Shown: positions 1-10,056 of the stretch, in pieces
Layout: each line of letters begins with the position of its first letter
How positions within the stretch are numbered: the stretch's first letter is position 1
Source: Erigeron canadensis
Taxonomy: Eukaryota; Streptophyta; Magnoliopsida; Asterales; Asteraceae
Reading direction: 5' to 3'
Length of the DNA stretch: 64,000 nt
Assembly (NCBI RefSeq): GCF_010389155.1
Contig: NC_057767.1
Span: forward strand, 22,455,723 to 22,519,722
Notes under the pieces: generated by a model
Databases searched by the model: none
Seen by the model: only the letters and a program-made list of their open reading frames with translations
Told to the model about the DNA's origin: nothing
Translations under genes and position numbers: made by a program

Positions 1-940
1 GGTTAGGCAGTTTTAATCTTAAATGAAAACTGGAACGTTTGACAATATTTGACTGACATACAAGCCTTAATAACACGACTAAGCACAAATGAAACGAACA
101 AGTGATATCTCGTCTATCCTACTCCAACTAACTTACTTTTGGGGTTGAATATTTGAATAATCACTCAATAGCCAAGTCGTGATGCATACTCTTTTAACCA
201 TATGCTTGTACTAGGTTCGTTCCTTCATCGCCAAGGCGCTAGCGCCCTATAAAGTCTATCAGAAGAGGGCTTTAAGGGTTTTAACATTAGGCTAAACAGG
301 GTATATAAACAGGATATGGAAATTTGGGGTGAACAATTAGTGTTAACAAAGAACTAACACAACATTTAACAAATTTTTCACATATAGTCTAGTCCAAACA
401 AACCCATGTCATTAGTTGCCAACAGTCCACATCCCCAAAAAGTTCTTCATCAAACAACTTATTCAACCAAACCTAACCAATATTGGCTTAAACAAACTTG
501 CCAACTTAAAACATTTTAATCAGATCTATCAATTCAAGAACACTTTGTTGGTTACAACAATGCACCAACTTACATAAAATGATTTGACAAAAAGGAGAAA
601 TACCAATTGACAGCCCAAGCTCATTTTTCATTTTTTTTTTCTATTTTTTTTTCTCTTTCTTTTTTTCGAATCTTTTATTCTTTTTATTCATTTTTTTTTG
701 TGAGCTACTTTTACTCTGACTAATTGGTATTCTCATTATAATATTGAAACAGTGACAAATCATTTACAAAAATGCTAACATGAACAATCCAGACTTGTTC
801 TAAATACCATGTCGAAATCAAACTACCCCATTGGACGAGAATATCCCAACCCGACATAATAAGACAAACCCAAACTATCCACAAGCATAGGCAACCAATG
901 ACCCACCAGGACTTCGACTATCGGTATGGCGAGGAAAGGT
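1..940 (-). other. Presumed non-coding 3' tail of the Athila element
   Basis: There is no credible ORF here. It holds a long T-rich run at about 628-700 with interspersed C, a 12-bp perfect palindrome GGCGCTAGCGCC at about 235-246, and otherwise AT-rich sequence. Its right end is joined to the TTATG target site of Copia A, and the same TTATG lies at 11856-11860, so this stretch was once contiguous with 11861 onward. That places it between the ATHILA-type ORF and the off-window 3' LTR. Confidence 0.5.
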
Positions 941-945
941 TTATG

Positions 946-1310
946 TGTTGATGCACGTTGATGTGACAACAACAACTTAGATTTGATCTGTCTTTTAGAT
1001 TAAGACATTATGTTACTTTATGTCGTATCTATATATATGTAATTGATAGATTATGGACTTTATGTTTTGGTAATGATCGATTACATGTTTTGGTGTTATA
1101 TATATATGTTATGTATGATGTTTGTTGTGTGTTATACAAGTACAAACATAATATGTGTTAGGATTCCTTGTTGATGAAACATTTAGGAATATAACCAAGT
1201 CTTACATCTAACGAAGATAAGGAATATCTTCGTTAAAGGCAAACGAAGATAATCTTCGTTTGTACCAAACGAAGTTTATCTTTGTTTGCCTCTAACGAAG
1301 ATATTCCTTA
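946..1310 (+). repeat. Copia A 5' LTR, shortened or rearranged at its 3' end
   Basis: It matches 11214 to about 11530 with scattered substitutions and then diverges near 1265. The copy at the other end continues for about 300 bp more before its target duplication, while here a primer-binding-site-like sequence follows directly at 1311. This LTR therefore lacks most of the U5 region of its partner and instead carries an inverted copy of its own preceding 45 bp. Confidence 0.7.
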
Positions 1311-1311
1311 T
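1218..1311. repeat. 45-bp inverted repeat with a loop of about 4 bases at the end of the Copia A 5' LTR
   Basis: Bases 1218-1262 and 1267-1311 are reverse complements with a few mismatches; TACC lies at the centre. The left arm itself overlaps a smaller palindrome (AACGAAGATA, AGGAA, TATCTTCGTT at 1211-1235) that is also present in the 3' LTR at 11476-11500. The 3' LTR has the small palindrome but not the large right arm. Confidence 0.85.
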
Positions 1312-1322
1312 GTATCAGAGCC
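1311..1322 (+). other. Copia A primer-binding site (tRNA-Met type)
   Basis: TGTATCAGAGCC matches the usual plant Copia primer site TGGTATCAGAGCC with one base missing. It follows the shortened 5' LTR directly. Confidence 0.7.
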
Positions 1323-1397
1323 AATCGATATCTTATCGAAGGTTCGAGATCATTTGTTTGATTATTTTCTCTCAAAAACCTCCCGACACCCTAATAG

Positions 1398-1725
1398 TCG
1401 CTAAGTTCGTTTTCTCAAACGAATTTAGCAAACGAACTTAACCTCATCTTCATTTACAATCTCTTCAAACGTATTTAGCTTTATTTTCGTTCAGTTCCTT
1501 CTAACGAATCTAAAGTTATCTTCGTTCACCTTCACCTCACGAATTTAGCCTTATCTTCGTTCAATTCCTTCAAACGAAGTTAGACCTATCTTCGTTCCAT
1601 TCCTTCAAACGAATTTAAATCTATTTTCGTTAAGTTTCAACTAACGAATTTAGCAACTATCTTCGTTTCAACTCCTCTTACGAATTTAAAACTATTTTCG
1701 TTTCTCACATCCATTTTCGTTAAAC
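1398..1725 (+). repeat. Array of about eight 36-bp palindromic units in the Copia A 5' leader
   Basis: Units of roughly 34-38 bp follow one another up to the gag start. Each holds ACGAA(T/G)TTAG, then 3-8 bases, then TATCTTCGTT or TATTTTCGTT, then a pyrimidine-rich spacer such as TCCTTC. ACGAA and TTCGT are reverse complements, so each unit can form a small hairpin. The last unit ends 10-20 bases before the ATG at 1727. Confidence 0.85.
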
Positions 1726-1726
1726 A

Positions 1727-3997
1727 ATGGCTTCCTCTTCAACCAACACAGCTGTTGCACAATACCTGAATTCTCTTGTCTATCATGATCATCTCGTTGG
1801 ACGTACTAATTCTCCACCGAAGTTAGTTTCATTGGCTGACTTCTGGGCGTGGAGAGGCCGATTTGAAGATTATATTCAACGAGAAGATTTGAACATGTGG
1901 ATAATGATCACCGAAGGATATGAATGGCCAACTCTTACTATAAACGGTGTTGCAACTAATTACAAGGTAGGAGAGTTAAAAGGAGAAGAAAAATCTTTGT
2001 ATGCTATTGAAGTTAAGGCTCTTTCTACTCTTCGGATGTGCATTCCTGAAGAATTAGTGCACCTGTTTACTAAACAGGAGTACAAGACTTCAAAACAATT
2101 GTTCGATGCTATTGAAGCTCACTGTGAAGGTGATCCATTGTTGAAACAAAATAGAATTAAGATGCTTAAGAAACAATTTGATTGCTTTAATGCTACCAAG
2201 AACGAACAAGTTGAGGATCTTATATTGAGATTTCAACATCTTCTTGCTGAGTTAGCTTATTTCGATCTTAAGTACACTCCTACTGAGATAGTGGATAAAT
2301 TCTTGGATGGTTTGCCGAAAGCTTATAAAGAGTTTCGTCATGGATTGCAAGAAAGAGCAGATTATGCAACTGTTCGTATAGATGGTGTTATATCCACTTT
2401 AAGAAATAGAGAAATGAAGGATAACGCAAAGGATCTCCAAGACAACTTCACACAAGATCCATCTCTTTATCATGCCACTATGAAAAATCCAACAGCTGAC
2501 GTTAATGCATTCTTTTCTGGGGTTGGTACTTCTGGCACAAAAGAGAGTTCTGATTGTGTTATGTATGGAGATGATTCTGCTGGTTTCATGGCTTCTGATG
2601 CTGGTTACAAGGCTAGAAAGGCTAATGAAAGTGCAAAGCCTGGAAATATGAAGTTTGGTAACATTTCATCTACTTCTGCTGGTTACAAGTCTATGCCCAT
2701 GGATATGAAATCAGCTGAGGGAAGGATGACTGTATTTGCCGCAATGTGTGCTGCACATGAAGCTTTTGTTGCAGGAAGGATCACAGATCCAGCACTCATT
2801 GATGAAGATTATGACCAAATAGATCCAGATGATGTTGAAGAAATGGATCTGAAATGGAATTTGGCGATGATCACCAGGAGAGTGCAAAGGTTTATGCAAA
2901 GAACAGGTAGAAAGCTTATTGGGGGTACTCAGGGCTTCAACAAGTCAAAGGTTAAGTGTTATAACTGCGATGGCTTTGGACATTTTGCCAAAGAATGTCA
3001 ACGACCAAAGAGAGATGTCAATATTACCCCTACACGTCAAGATAGAGGTGGTAATCGTCCATTTAATCAGAATACAAGTAGAGCTCTCTTGTTGACTGAT
3101 ACTACTGGAAATGGCAATGACAAGGCTATCGTAGCTACTCAACCTGATGGTTCTTATGTTTGGAATCTTCCACAGGATGAGACCAATAATGCTTATTTGG
3201 CTGAAATAGTTGATGATATGGCTCAGATAGTGGATTCTGTTGATGATTTCTTGGACACCACAGTTTACCACAATGATGAGCATTTGTATGAAAATGTTCA
3301 AAGCTCGAACATGGAATCTTCTGCTGAGGTATATGATACTGATTCTGAGTCTGATGAAGAGGTTGAGGTTGATGATATGAAAGATTCTAGAGAGGTGAAA
3401 GCTGCTGAGATCAAAGACGATTCTGCTATAGAAAAGGTTGAAAAGACAATTGAAGAGCAGATGAAGGAGTATGAAATTCCAGCAGGCATGAGTGTGGATG
3501 ACTTTGTTGCTTACATGGCAGACTACAAAGAAACAGATCAACAGGTATCTTACTCTCTACATACTATTGTTCATGTTTGCAAAATTGTTAATCGAATGTT
3601 TGATGAAATTGAACAAAAGAATGAACAAATTAAGCAATTAGAATCTGTTGTTAATGCTGCTCATGAGGAAAGAGATAAGTTGATTAAAAAGGATCTAACT
3701 GTCACTGATAGAGAAAAATTCTTAAAGGATAGGATTAGATCTTTAGAGTCTGACATTAGTGCTATGAAAGACAAAGTTAAACATGTTGTGGCTGTAGAAA
3801 GAGTAGGCGGTGAAGCTTATGCATTGTTAGCTAAAAAGTGTGCTACAATTGAGAAAGAACTTGCTGATGCTAGGATAGAAATAATGGAATTAAATGCTAA
3901 GGTTGATTCTGCTAGACATGCTGAGCTTTTAATGTATATGAAAAAGTTTGAGGATTCTGCATCTAAGAGTTCTGACACTGCTAAGGATTCTATCTAA
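1727..3997 (+). CDS. gag: Copia A gag, first reading frame
   Basis: A 756-residue nucleocapsid precursor. The N-terminal third (about residues 35-240) has the layout of the Copia gag-polypeptide (UBN2) domain, with the tryptophan-rich start, a FDAIEAHCEGD-like segment and a conserved helix-rich core. A CCHC zinc knuckle, CYNCDGFGHFAKEC, is at residues 411-424. The C-terminal 150 residues are heptad-rich and lysine/glutamate-rich, probably coiled coil, typical of the long gag of SIRE-type elements. The ATG at 1727 is the first after the palindromic leader and opens the frame. The frame ends at 3997, and coding resumes 14 bases later in another frame, so gag is split by a frameshift. The product would package element RNA in virus-like particles. 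Confidence 0.85.
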   Translation: MASSSTNTAVAQYLNSLVYHDHLVGRTNSPPKLVSLADFWAWRGRFEDYIQREDLNMWIMITEGYEWPTLTINGVATNYKVGELKGEEKSLYAIEVKALSTLRMCIPEELVHLFTKQEYKTSKQLFDAIEAHCEGDPLLKQNRIKMLKKQFDCFNATKNEQVEDLILRFQHLLAELAYFDLKYTPTEIVDKFLDGLPKAYKEFRHGLQERADYATVRIDGVISTLRNREMKDNAKDLQDNFTQDPSLYHATMKNPTADVNAFFSGVGTSGTKESSDCVMYGDDSAGFMASDAGYKARKANESAKPGNMKFGNISSTSAGYKSMPMDMKSAEGRMTVFAAMCAAHEAFVAGRITDPALIDEDYDQIDPDDVEEMDLKWNLAMITRRVQRFMQRTGRKLIGGTQGFNKSKVKCYNCDGFGHFAKECQRPKRDVNITPTRQDRGGNRPFNQNTSRALLLTDTTGNGNDKAIVATQPDGSYVWNLPQDETNNAYLAEIVDDMAQIVDSVDDFLDTTVYHNDEHLYENVQSSNMESSAEVYDTDSESDEEVEVDDMKDSREVKAAEIKDDSAIEKVEKTIEEQMKEYEIPAGMSVDDFVAYMADYKETDQQVSYSLHTIVHVCKIVNRMFDEIEQKNEQIKQLESVVNAAHEERDKLIKKDLTVTDREKFLKDRIRSLESDISAMKDKVKHVVAVERVGGEAYALLAKKCATIEKELADARIEIMELNAKVDSARHAELLMYMKKFEDSASKSSDTAKDSI

Positions 3998-4011
3998 GAG
4001 CTTTTAATAGC

Positions 4012-5094
4012 ATGCCTCCTCCTTTCAATAATAACTATACTCCTGTAGAACCCAATATTCCTGAAGTCCTAATTCAACCTAGTGTTGATGATGGTAAATC
4101 GAAAGACTCAACTCCTAAGCCAAATTTGACTGAGGAAACAACAGAGTCTAAAGGAGTTTCTTCTCAACCTACCAAGGAAGAGACATTGAAAGGTGTTGTC
4201 CTAGATCCGTCCACTTCTTACGGTCAGAAAGACAGTATTACTCACTTTACACTTCGAAAGAGTAGTAGGGTTTATACTGAGTTAGAATTTCCATTAGCAT
4301 CTATTGACCCTAAGAGGATTGATAAAGTCTGGGATGTTGATATTAAGGATATGAAGAAATTAAGTCAGTTGCGTCAAACTCCTTTACCTAAGCAGTCTAG
4401 GAATAGCAAATCTGAAGATGAATTAGTTTTTAATGTAGAAGCAACTAAGGTTTTGAAGCATATACTAATGCCTGAACGTAAGAAGTCCCCAAGTAAGTCT
4501 AGGATATCACCGACCAAACGAGACCATGAGGATTCTAGAAAAACAAGTAAGTCAGTGGACACTAGTGAATCTGTAAGTACCAATAATAAGGTAGATACAA
4601 AGAAAAAGGTTAAGGTCTTCTCTTGCTTTGCTTGTCATGAAAAAGGTCATGTTTACAGTGTATGTCCAAATCGACCTCGGAGATCGGGTTCTCCTTCAAA
4701 GGTTTCCACCTCGGAAGGAAAAAGGGGGTTGGGTAATGATAAACAGGTTCATGAGACTAAAGTTCAATCTTCTACAAAACCGTTTACTATACCTCACCGA
4801 CGTGAATCTCCACTAAAAGGTTCATCCCCTAAGGAACCAAGATTCACAACCCCCAGTGGGAGTTCGAGTCGGTCACAAACATCTCCAAGTCGTAATTCAT
4901 TTTATGACAGAATTCACTCAAGTGTTAGACCTTCTTTTGGCCCTCATTCCCCAAGAACTTCTCCAGTGAGAAGACAAGTCGAGAATCAAGTCCCACCCAT
5001 GGCTTTTAGCAATGGATATTGGACTCAACTGATTCTCAAGGATGAGAAGGGACGACCCAAACCTGTGAAGGTTTGGGTCCCCAATGAAAACTAA
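4012..5094 (+). CDS. gag: Copia A gag, C-terminal part with a second zinc knuckle
   Basis: A 360-residue basic, serine- and proline-rich segment. It carries a second CCHC knuckle, CFACHEKGHVYSVC, at residues 205-218. It is in the same frame as the protease that follows and ends with a WVP motif and a TAA stop at 5092-5094; 15 bases later the protease frame is open. The same WVP-then-stop arrangement occurs in Copia B, so this stop may be an element feature. Two knuckles in one gag are unusual for Copia elements but are seen in some plant SIRE relatives. Confidence 0.72.
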   Translation: MPPPFNNNYTPVEPNIPEVLIQPSVDDGKSKDSTPKPNLTEETTESKGVSSQPTKEETLKGVVLDPSTSYGQKDSITHFTLRKSSRVYTELEFPLASIDPKRIDKVWDVDIKDMKKLSQLRQTPLPKQSRNSKSEDELVFNVEATKVLKHILMPERKKSPSKSRISPTKRDHEDSRKTSKSVDTSESVSTNNKVDTKKKVKVFSCFACHEKGHVYSVCPNRPRRSGSPSKVSTSEGKRGLGNDKQVHETKVQSSTKPFTIPHRRESPLKGSSPKEPRFTTPSGSSSRSQTSPSRNSFYDRIHSSVRPSFGPHSPRTSPVRRQVENQVPPMAFSNGYWTQLILKDEKGRPKPVKVWVPNEN

Positions 5095-5109
5095 TTTTTC
5101 TCATTTTAT

Positions 5110-6237
5110 GTGCAAGGAGTTCCTAGGAAACCAATTCATTTGTGGTACCTTGACAGTGGATGCTCCAGGCACATGACAGGGGACAAGAAGCTCTTGTCCA
5201 ATTATACTGGTATAAATGGGTCGTATGTTAGTTTTGCTGGATCCAAGGGCGGCAACATCACCGGTCAAGGAGATGTCGTCAATGGACAACTTACTCTAGA
5301 AAGAGTTAACTATGTGGAACAACTTACTCACAATCTAATGAGTGTCTCACAGATCTGTGATAAGGGCAACAATGTTCATTTCACAGAAAAGGAGGCATAC
5401 ATCTTGAAGCCGGGTTTCGTTATTCCAGAAGAATGGATAATGCTCAAAGCTCCTAGGAAGAGAGACATCTATGGCTTACTTTTAGGTGTTGATAATCCAA
5501 AGGAGTCCCTTTGTTTGTTGAGCAAGGCAAATGAGTCTGAATCTCTCCTATGGCATCGTAGAATGGGACATATCAACTTTCGAAAGATGAATGAACTTAT
5601 TAGTCTTGGGTTAGTTGACGGTGTGCCAGTTAAGAAGTTTGGGATGGAAGATAACTGTGTACCGTGTTTGAAAGGAAAGCAACATAAGAATCCGCATAAA
5701 TCAAAAGTACTCAACACTATATCTAAACCATTCGAATTACTTCATATGGATCTCTTTGGTCCTGTGAACATAAGAAGCATTGGAGGGATGTCTTACTGTT
5801 TGGTGATCACTGATGATTACTCGAGGTACTCATGGGTATTCTTTCTGAAGACCAAGGATGAGACCGCAGAACGATTTATGGATTTTCTTAAACAAGTTGA
5901 AAATGTCCATGGAGTCAAAGTTAAGAGAATCAGGAGTGACAATGGTACTGAGTTCAAGAATAATACTATTACTGTATTTTGCTTGACCAAAGGAATTCAA
6001 CATCAGTACAGTGCACCATATGAGCCACAACAGAATGGCGTGGCTGAAAGGAAGAACAGGACATTGATTGAGACAGCCAGGACGATGCTTGCTGATTCAG
6101 GGTTTCCTATTACTTTCTGGGGAGAGGCAGTGAATACAGCTTGTCACATTCTGAATCGGGTTTTGACAGTTAAACGGTTTAAGAAAACTAGTTATGAACT
6201 TTTGCACAACAAAAAAGCCCAATTTGCAGAATGTTGA
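5110..6237 (+). CDS. pol: Copia A pol: protease and integrase
   Basis: The aspartic protease active site [10 protein letters not shown] is at residues 15-24. A GAG-pre-integrase HHCC zinc domain follows (WHRRMGH, then CVPCLKGKQ, about residues 147-190). The integrase core has the DDE triad in [17 protein letters not shown] and a glutamate in [11 protein letters not shown]. The frame ends at 6237 because the run of six A near 6211-6216 appears to contain one base too many; the neighbouring frame continues the same protein from about 6217. It is in frame with 4012-5094, separated only by TAA. The product would mature the gag-pol polyprotein and integrate the cDNA. Confidence 0.88.
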   Translation: MQGVPRKPIHLWYLDSGCSRHMTGDKKLLSNYTGINGSYVSFAGSKGGNITGQGDVVNGQLTLERVNYVEQLTHNLMSVSQICDKGNNVHFTEKEAYILKPGFVIPEEWIMLKAPRKRDIYGLLLGVDNPKESLCLLSKANESESLLWHRRMGHINFRKMNELISLGLVDGVPVKKFGMEDNCVPCLKGKQHKNPHKSKVLNTISKPFELLHMDLFGPVNIRSIGGMSYCLVITDDYSRYSWVFFLKTKDETAERFMDFLKQVENVHGVKVKRIRSDNGTEFKNNTITVFCLTKGIQHQYSAPYEPQQNGVAERKNRTLIETARTMLADSGFPITFWGEAVNTACHILNRVLTVKRFKKTSYELLHNKKAQFAEC

Positions 6238-7780
6238 GCCTTTCGGTGTTCCTTGCACTTTTCTTAAAACTCTTCCTCAAGGGAAATTTGAACCTAAATC
6301 TGAGGAGGGTTTCTTTCTGGGTTATGTACCAAGTACACCAATTAGGCGTGTGTACAATCAGAACACTGGCAAAGTAGATCTTGGTACAAATGTCGTAATT
6401 GTCAGTCATAAACCTGCTGTACACATTGGTCCTGCTAATAATTTTGATTATGATGGTGTCTTCACTTCTTTTCGTGGTCCTGTTTCTTTTGCAGGTGTTC
6501 CGACTGTGGAGGATGTAGTTACTCTCCATGATCCTCTTGATGGAGGACCGGTTTCTGGTTCTTCTTCTGTTTCCTCACCAATAGTTGAGCCTACTTCTGA
6601 ATCTGGAGAATCTAGTGGGACAAAAGTAGCAGATTCTACCTTAGAGCCTGCTCTTATAGATCCTACTGATCCCTTGCATATACCTCTACCTGATTCTCCT
6701 TTCTATGATACTGATGACACGGAAGGTGAAAATCAGGAGGAACCTAAAACTCCAGATTATAAAACTCCAGAGCAACATGTGCAGACAAACTTGGGAGATG
6801 ATCTTTCAGTCAATAAGGTTCCTCAAACTAGGGTCAACAAGGATCATCAAGTCGAGCAAATCATTGGTGATGCTTCTGCCTCTATTCGCACGAGGAATCA
6901 ATCTAAGAAACTGTCGTGTATGTTTGCTGAAGTTAAGGATACTGGGTCAATTACTTGGTACTTGTATTATTGCTTTATCTCTCAGGTTGAGCCTAAAAAT
7001 GTTGGAATGGCTCTTAAGGAACCGTCATGGGTTGAGGCGATGCAAGAAGAATTGGCTCAGTTTCGAAAGCTTGAAGTATGGACGTTAGTTGACTTACCTC
7101 CGGGTGAATCTCCTTTAACAACGCGTTGGGTTTTTCGTTGTAAAAGAGATGACAGAGGTGTAGTCACTCGCAATAAGGCTCGATTGGTGGTTAGAGGATT
7201 TGAGCAACAAGAAGGCTTTGATTACGATGAGACATTTGCACCTGTAGCTAGACTTGAAGCTATTCGATTATTTCTGGCATATGCTAGTTATAAAGGTATT
7301 AAGGTGTATCAGCTTGATGTAAAGAGTGCCTTTTTGTATGGAGAAATTAAAGAAGAAGTGTATGTAGAACAACCTGCCGGGTTTGAGGATCCAGACTTTC
7401 CTAATAGAGTATATCGTCTCGATAAGGCTTTATATGGTTTACATCAAGCTCCTCGATCGTGGTATGAAAAATTGTCAATTCATTTGAAGGAAAGTGGTTT
7501 TACCAGAGGTTCTATAGACAACACGTTGTTTATTAAATGGAAAGGGAAGGACTACTTGCTTGTACAGGTTTACGTCGATGACATCATTTTTGGTTCATCT
7601 GATGACAATATGTGCAAGGAATTTGAACAGAGCATGAAGGCTAAGTTTGAGATGAGTGCTTTGGGGGATTTAACCTTCTTCCTTGGACTAGAGGTGGATC
7701 AACTGAAGGAGAATATAAGTTATAACTTACGAACATGCATGACCAGTTTAGACCTTACGAATTTAGACTTCGTTAGGTGA
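6194..7780 (+). pseudogene. pol: Copia A pol: integrase end and truncated reverse transcriptase
   Basis: It continues the integrase C-terminus after the homopolymer frameshift, then an acidic linker, then the Copia RT domain starting near WVEAMQEEL. The catalytic YVDD is at residues 460-463 (7571-7582). Homology stops just after the FFLGLEV motif, at about 7712-7727. The remaining residues come from the palindromic repeat array that begins at 7727. The end of RT and all of RNase H are missing, so this element could not make cDNA by itself. The junction is clean and the distal ORF follows, so this looks like an internal deletion or replacement. Confidence 0.85.
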
Positions 7781-7950
7781 AAACTTTAATTTAGTTCTTA
7801 CGAATTTAGGATTTATCTTCGTTCCTTTATAGCTTACGAACTTAGATTACATCTTCGTTCCTGTATACTTAACGAATTTAGTGACTATTTTCGTACAGTT
7901 TATAATTTATGAACTCAACTTAACGAATAATTTTGTGCAGTTTTACTTTA
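7727..7950 (+). repeat. Second array of the Copia A palindromic unit, between pol and the 3' ORF
   Basis: Four or five units repeat the motif of the 5' leader: TTACGAATTTAG, a short gap, TATCTTCGTTC, then about 12 bases. The array replaces the end of RT and is followed by an AT-rich stretch ending in TTGTTTTGCAG at about 8026-8036, a good 3' splice-site match, three bases before the ATG of the 3' ORF. Confidence 0.8.
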
Positions 7951-8039
7951 CGAAATTATTGATTAGGTCTTTCAAGTCTGCAATTCATTTACCGTGCTTA
8001 TTTTATATTTGTTTCGATATTGTGATTTGTTTTGCAGAA

Positions 8040-9020
8040 ATGGCTCTCGCTCCACGTCAGTTTGTGAAGAAACATAATCTCGCACTTAATCTTGATCCGG
8101 ATTAGCATAATAGCGAACATTTTCATGATATGTTTGATTACATCGCTCGATCGAGATTATTTTTTGCTTTCTATGATTCGCCTAGACTTGTTAGGCAGTA
8201 TATAGATTCCTTTTGGTCAACTGCTCATGCCGTTATGGTTGAAGGACATAGTTTTGTACGTGCTACTGTTGGAGGGATTACATTTGACTTCAACGCTGCA
8301 ACGCTTCGTACTGTTTTGCATTTAGGTGCAGAACCAGAGGTAGAAGCAGAGGAAGAAGTAGAGTTGACGTATGAGTTTGAACTTCTTCTTAGATGTTTTC
8401 AGAGAATGGGGTTTGTCGGCGAGGTCAAACTTCCTTTTGATAAGAGTGGTTTTCAGGGAAGATGGAGATATCTTGCGTATGCATTGCTCGTGTGTTTGAG
8501 CAATCGCAAGGCTGGTTTTGATCAATTGTCTGCTCAGACTGAGTCGCAGATGGTTGCATTAGTGTATAATCGACCTTATCCTTTCTCGAGATACTTTTAT
8601 CTGGAGTTTCTTGATCAGATTAATGCCAGGGGGAGGAAGAGATTTCTCTTATATCCTCGGTTTGTTATGGCCATAGTTAGACATTTCTGTCCTAACTTAG
8701 TGTATGACCAAGGTCCTCGCTACGTTCTTCATGCTTGGCCTTCGCGTCTTTTTGCTGATCTTGAAGCAAATACACGTAATGTGGCTGGTCTTAATGTTCC
8801 ACCACTTTTTGGTCACTTGATTAATCCAAACTATCGATCTCGTCTTGAGAATGATATGTTTGTGGATGATAATGATGAAGATTCTGATTCTGATGACTCA
8901 GAAAGTTCTGAGAATGCTTCTTCTAATGATTCTGATGATGATTCGAGTGATGATTCTGATAGTTCTGATGATGGGAATGATGAAGGTGTAGCCGATAATT
9001 CAGACGGTTCTGCTAACTGA
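8040..9020 (+). CDS. Copia A 3' ORF, part 1 (SIRE-type accessory protein)
   Basis: The ATG at 8040 opens a frame with one in-frame TAG at 8103-8105; the longer piece runs 8130-9020. The protein has a globular region of about 230 residues (aromatic-rich, segments such as YIDSFWSTAHAV, ATLRTVLHLGAE, RFLLYPRFVMAIV) and then an Asp/Ser-rich acidic tail. The globular region resembles the conserved domain of 3' ORFs in Asteraceae SIRE-like Copia elements, often labelled hypothetical or env-like. I see no signal peptide or membrane segment, so a true envelope role is not supported. Function is unknown. After 9020 the protein continues in the +1 frame. Confidence 0.7.
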
Positions 9021-9877
9021 GACAGACACAGATGAATCTGCAAGTGTCACTGATGCCCCTCGGAATGAGCGTCGAACTAAGTTGGTTCATGATGTCTCTG
9101 CTGCTTCCGAAAGTGATCATTCACATCAGTCTTTTGTTCAAGAAGGTGCTACTTTACATAGAGAGCGTCGGAGTAAGGCATGTCATGCTGTTCCTGCTGT
9201 TTCTGATTCAGCTCACTCCGTTCATGATGCACATAGCCATATTCCTGACCGTGCTGCTCAGATTGATCCTGATGTTGCTGCTCAGAATGATTCTGAACTG
9301 CGTGGAATTTTTGACGATATGGATGATCCAGTGAACAGAGCCAGTTCGGTTAGTCCGGTGAAACGGACAGGAGGTGCTGATCTTAAGTATACCAGAACTA
9401 AGCGTAGACGTGTTGCTGAAGCTACTTCAGTAGCGATTCCTGATCCTCCAAGACCAACTGCTGCTGTTATTCCTGCTGTTTCTCAAGCACAAGTATTGCG
9501 TCCTCTGGTGGCTCCTTCCTTATCCTACAGACTTCCTTCAGATTCTTCGCTTGTTCGTCGTGTTGATCTTCTGGAGACTCAGCTTCGTACTTTGGAGTCT
9601 AATCTCACCGATACCCGAGCAGCCTTGACATTTTTGATCAACTGGGTCAAGATTCAAGGGGGAGAAGTTCCTGAAGAGATTTGTAGATTGTCAGCGGTTC
9701 AACCAAGACGTCAGAATGACGATGATGATGCTGATAATGCTGGTGATAGGAATGATTCTCGCCCAGTTGAAGACAAAGGAAAGGGTGTAGAGATTGAGGG
9801 GGAGACAGGAGGTGATACTTCTCATGCTGGTCCTTCTGGTGTTGGTGCTAGTCCTTCTGGTGTTCCTCGTGATTCAG
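9010..9877 (+). CDS. Copia A 3' ORF, part 2
   Basis: The frame is open from the end of part 1 to a TGA just after 9877. It is rich in Ser, Asp, His and Ala, contains a basic patch (KRRRV, a possible nuclear signal), a predicted coiled coil (RRVDLLETQLRTLESNL region) and an acidic Gly-rich end with a KGKG motif. The last bases, CAG followed by GTTTCT, match a 5' splice site. Splicing there joins in frame to part 3. Low complexity makes homology weak; I assign it by position and continuity. Confidence 0.6.
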
Positions 9878-10056
9878 GTTTCTGATTTTGATTATGATAA
9901 AGATTATTTAGATAGAATGTATATTCGATTGTATGTAATAAGTTATGACATGTAAATGTAATCTATCTTATTTCAATACAATTAGATTTCATCTTTATTA
10001 TAATTATCATGATTATTCTTTGTATTCTGGTGTTCATTTTGTGTAAATCTTAATAG
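9878..10056 (+). other. Probable intron in the Copia A 3' ORF
   Basis: This 179-bp, strongly AT-rich stretch begins GTTTCT after CAG and ends CTTAATAG. Removing it joins part 2 (phase 1, ending with one G) to an open frame that begins GAT GAT CCA, with no stop at the junction. It contains stops in all three frames. A splice event is inferred. Confidence 0.55.

Noticed and set aside
1398..1725. Possible CRISPR-like repeat-spacer array in the Copia A leader
   Set aside because: Units are degenerate and contiguous with no unique spacers, lie in a plant retroelement, and have no cas genes.
6211..6216. Programmed frameshift within Copia A integrase
   Set aside because: It lies in a run of A in the middle of a domain, not at a domain border; a mutation or base-calling error is simpler.
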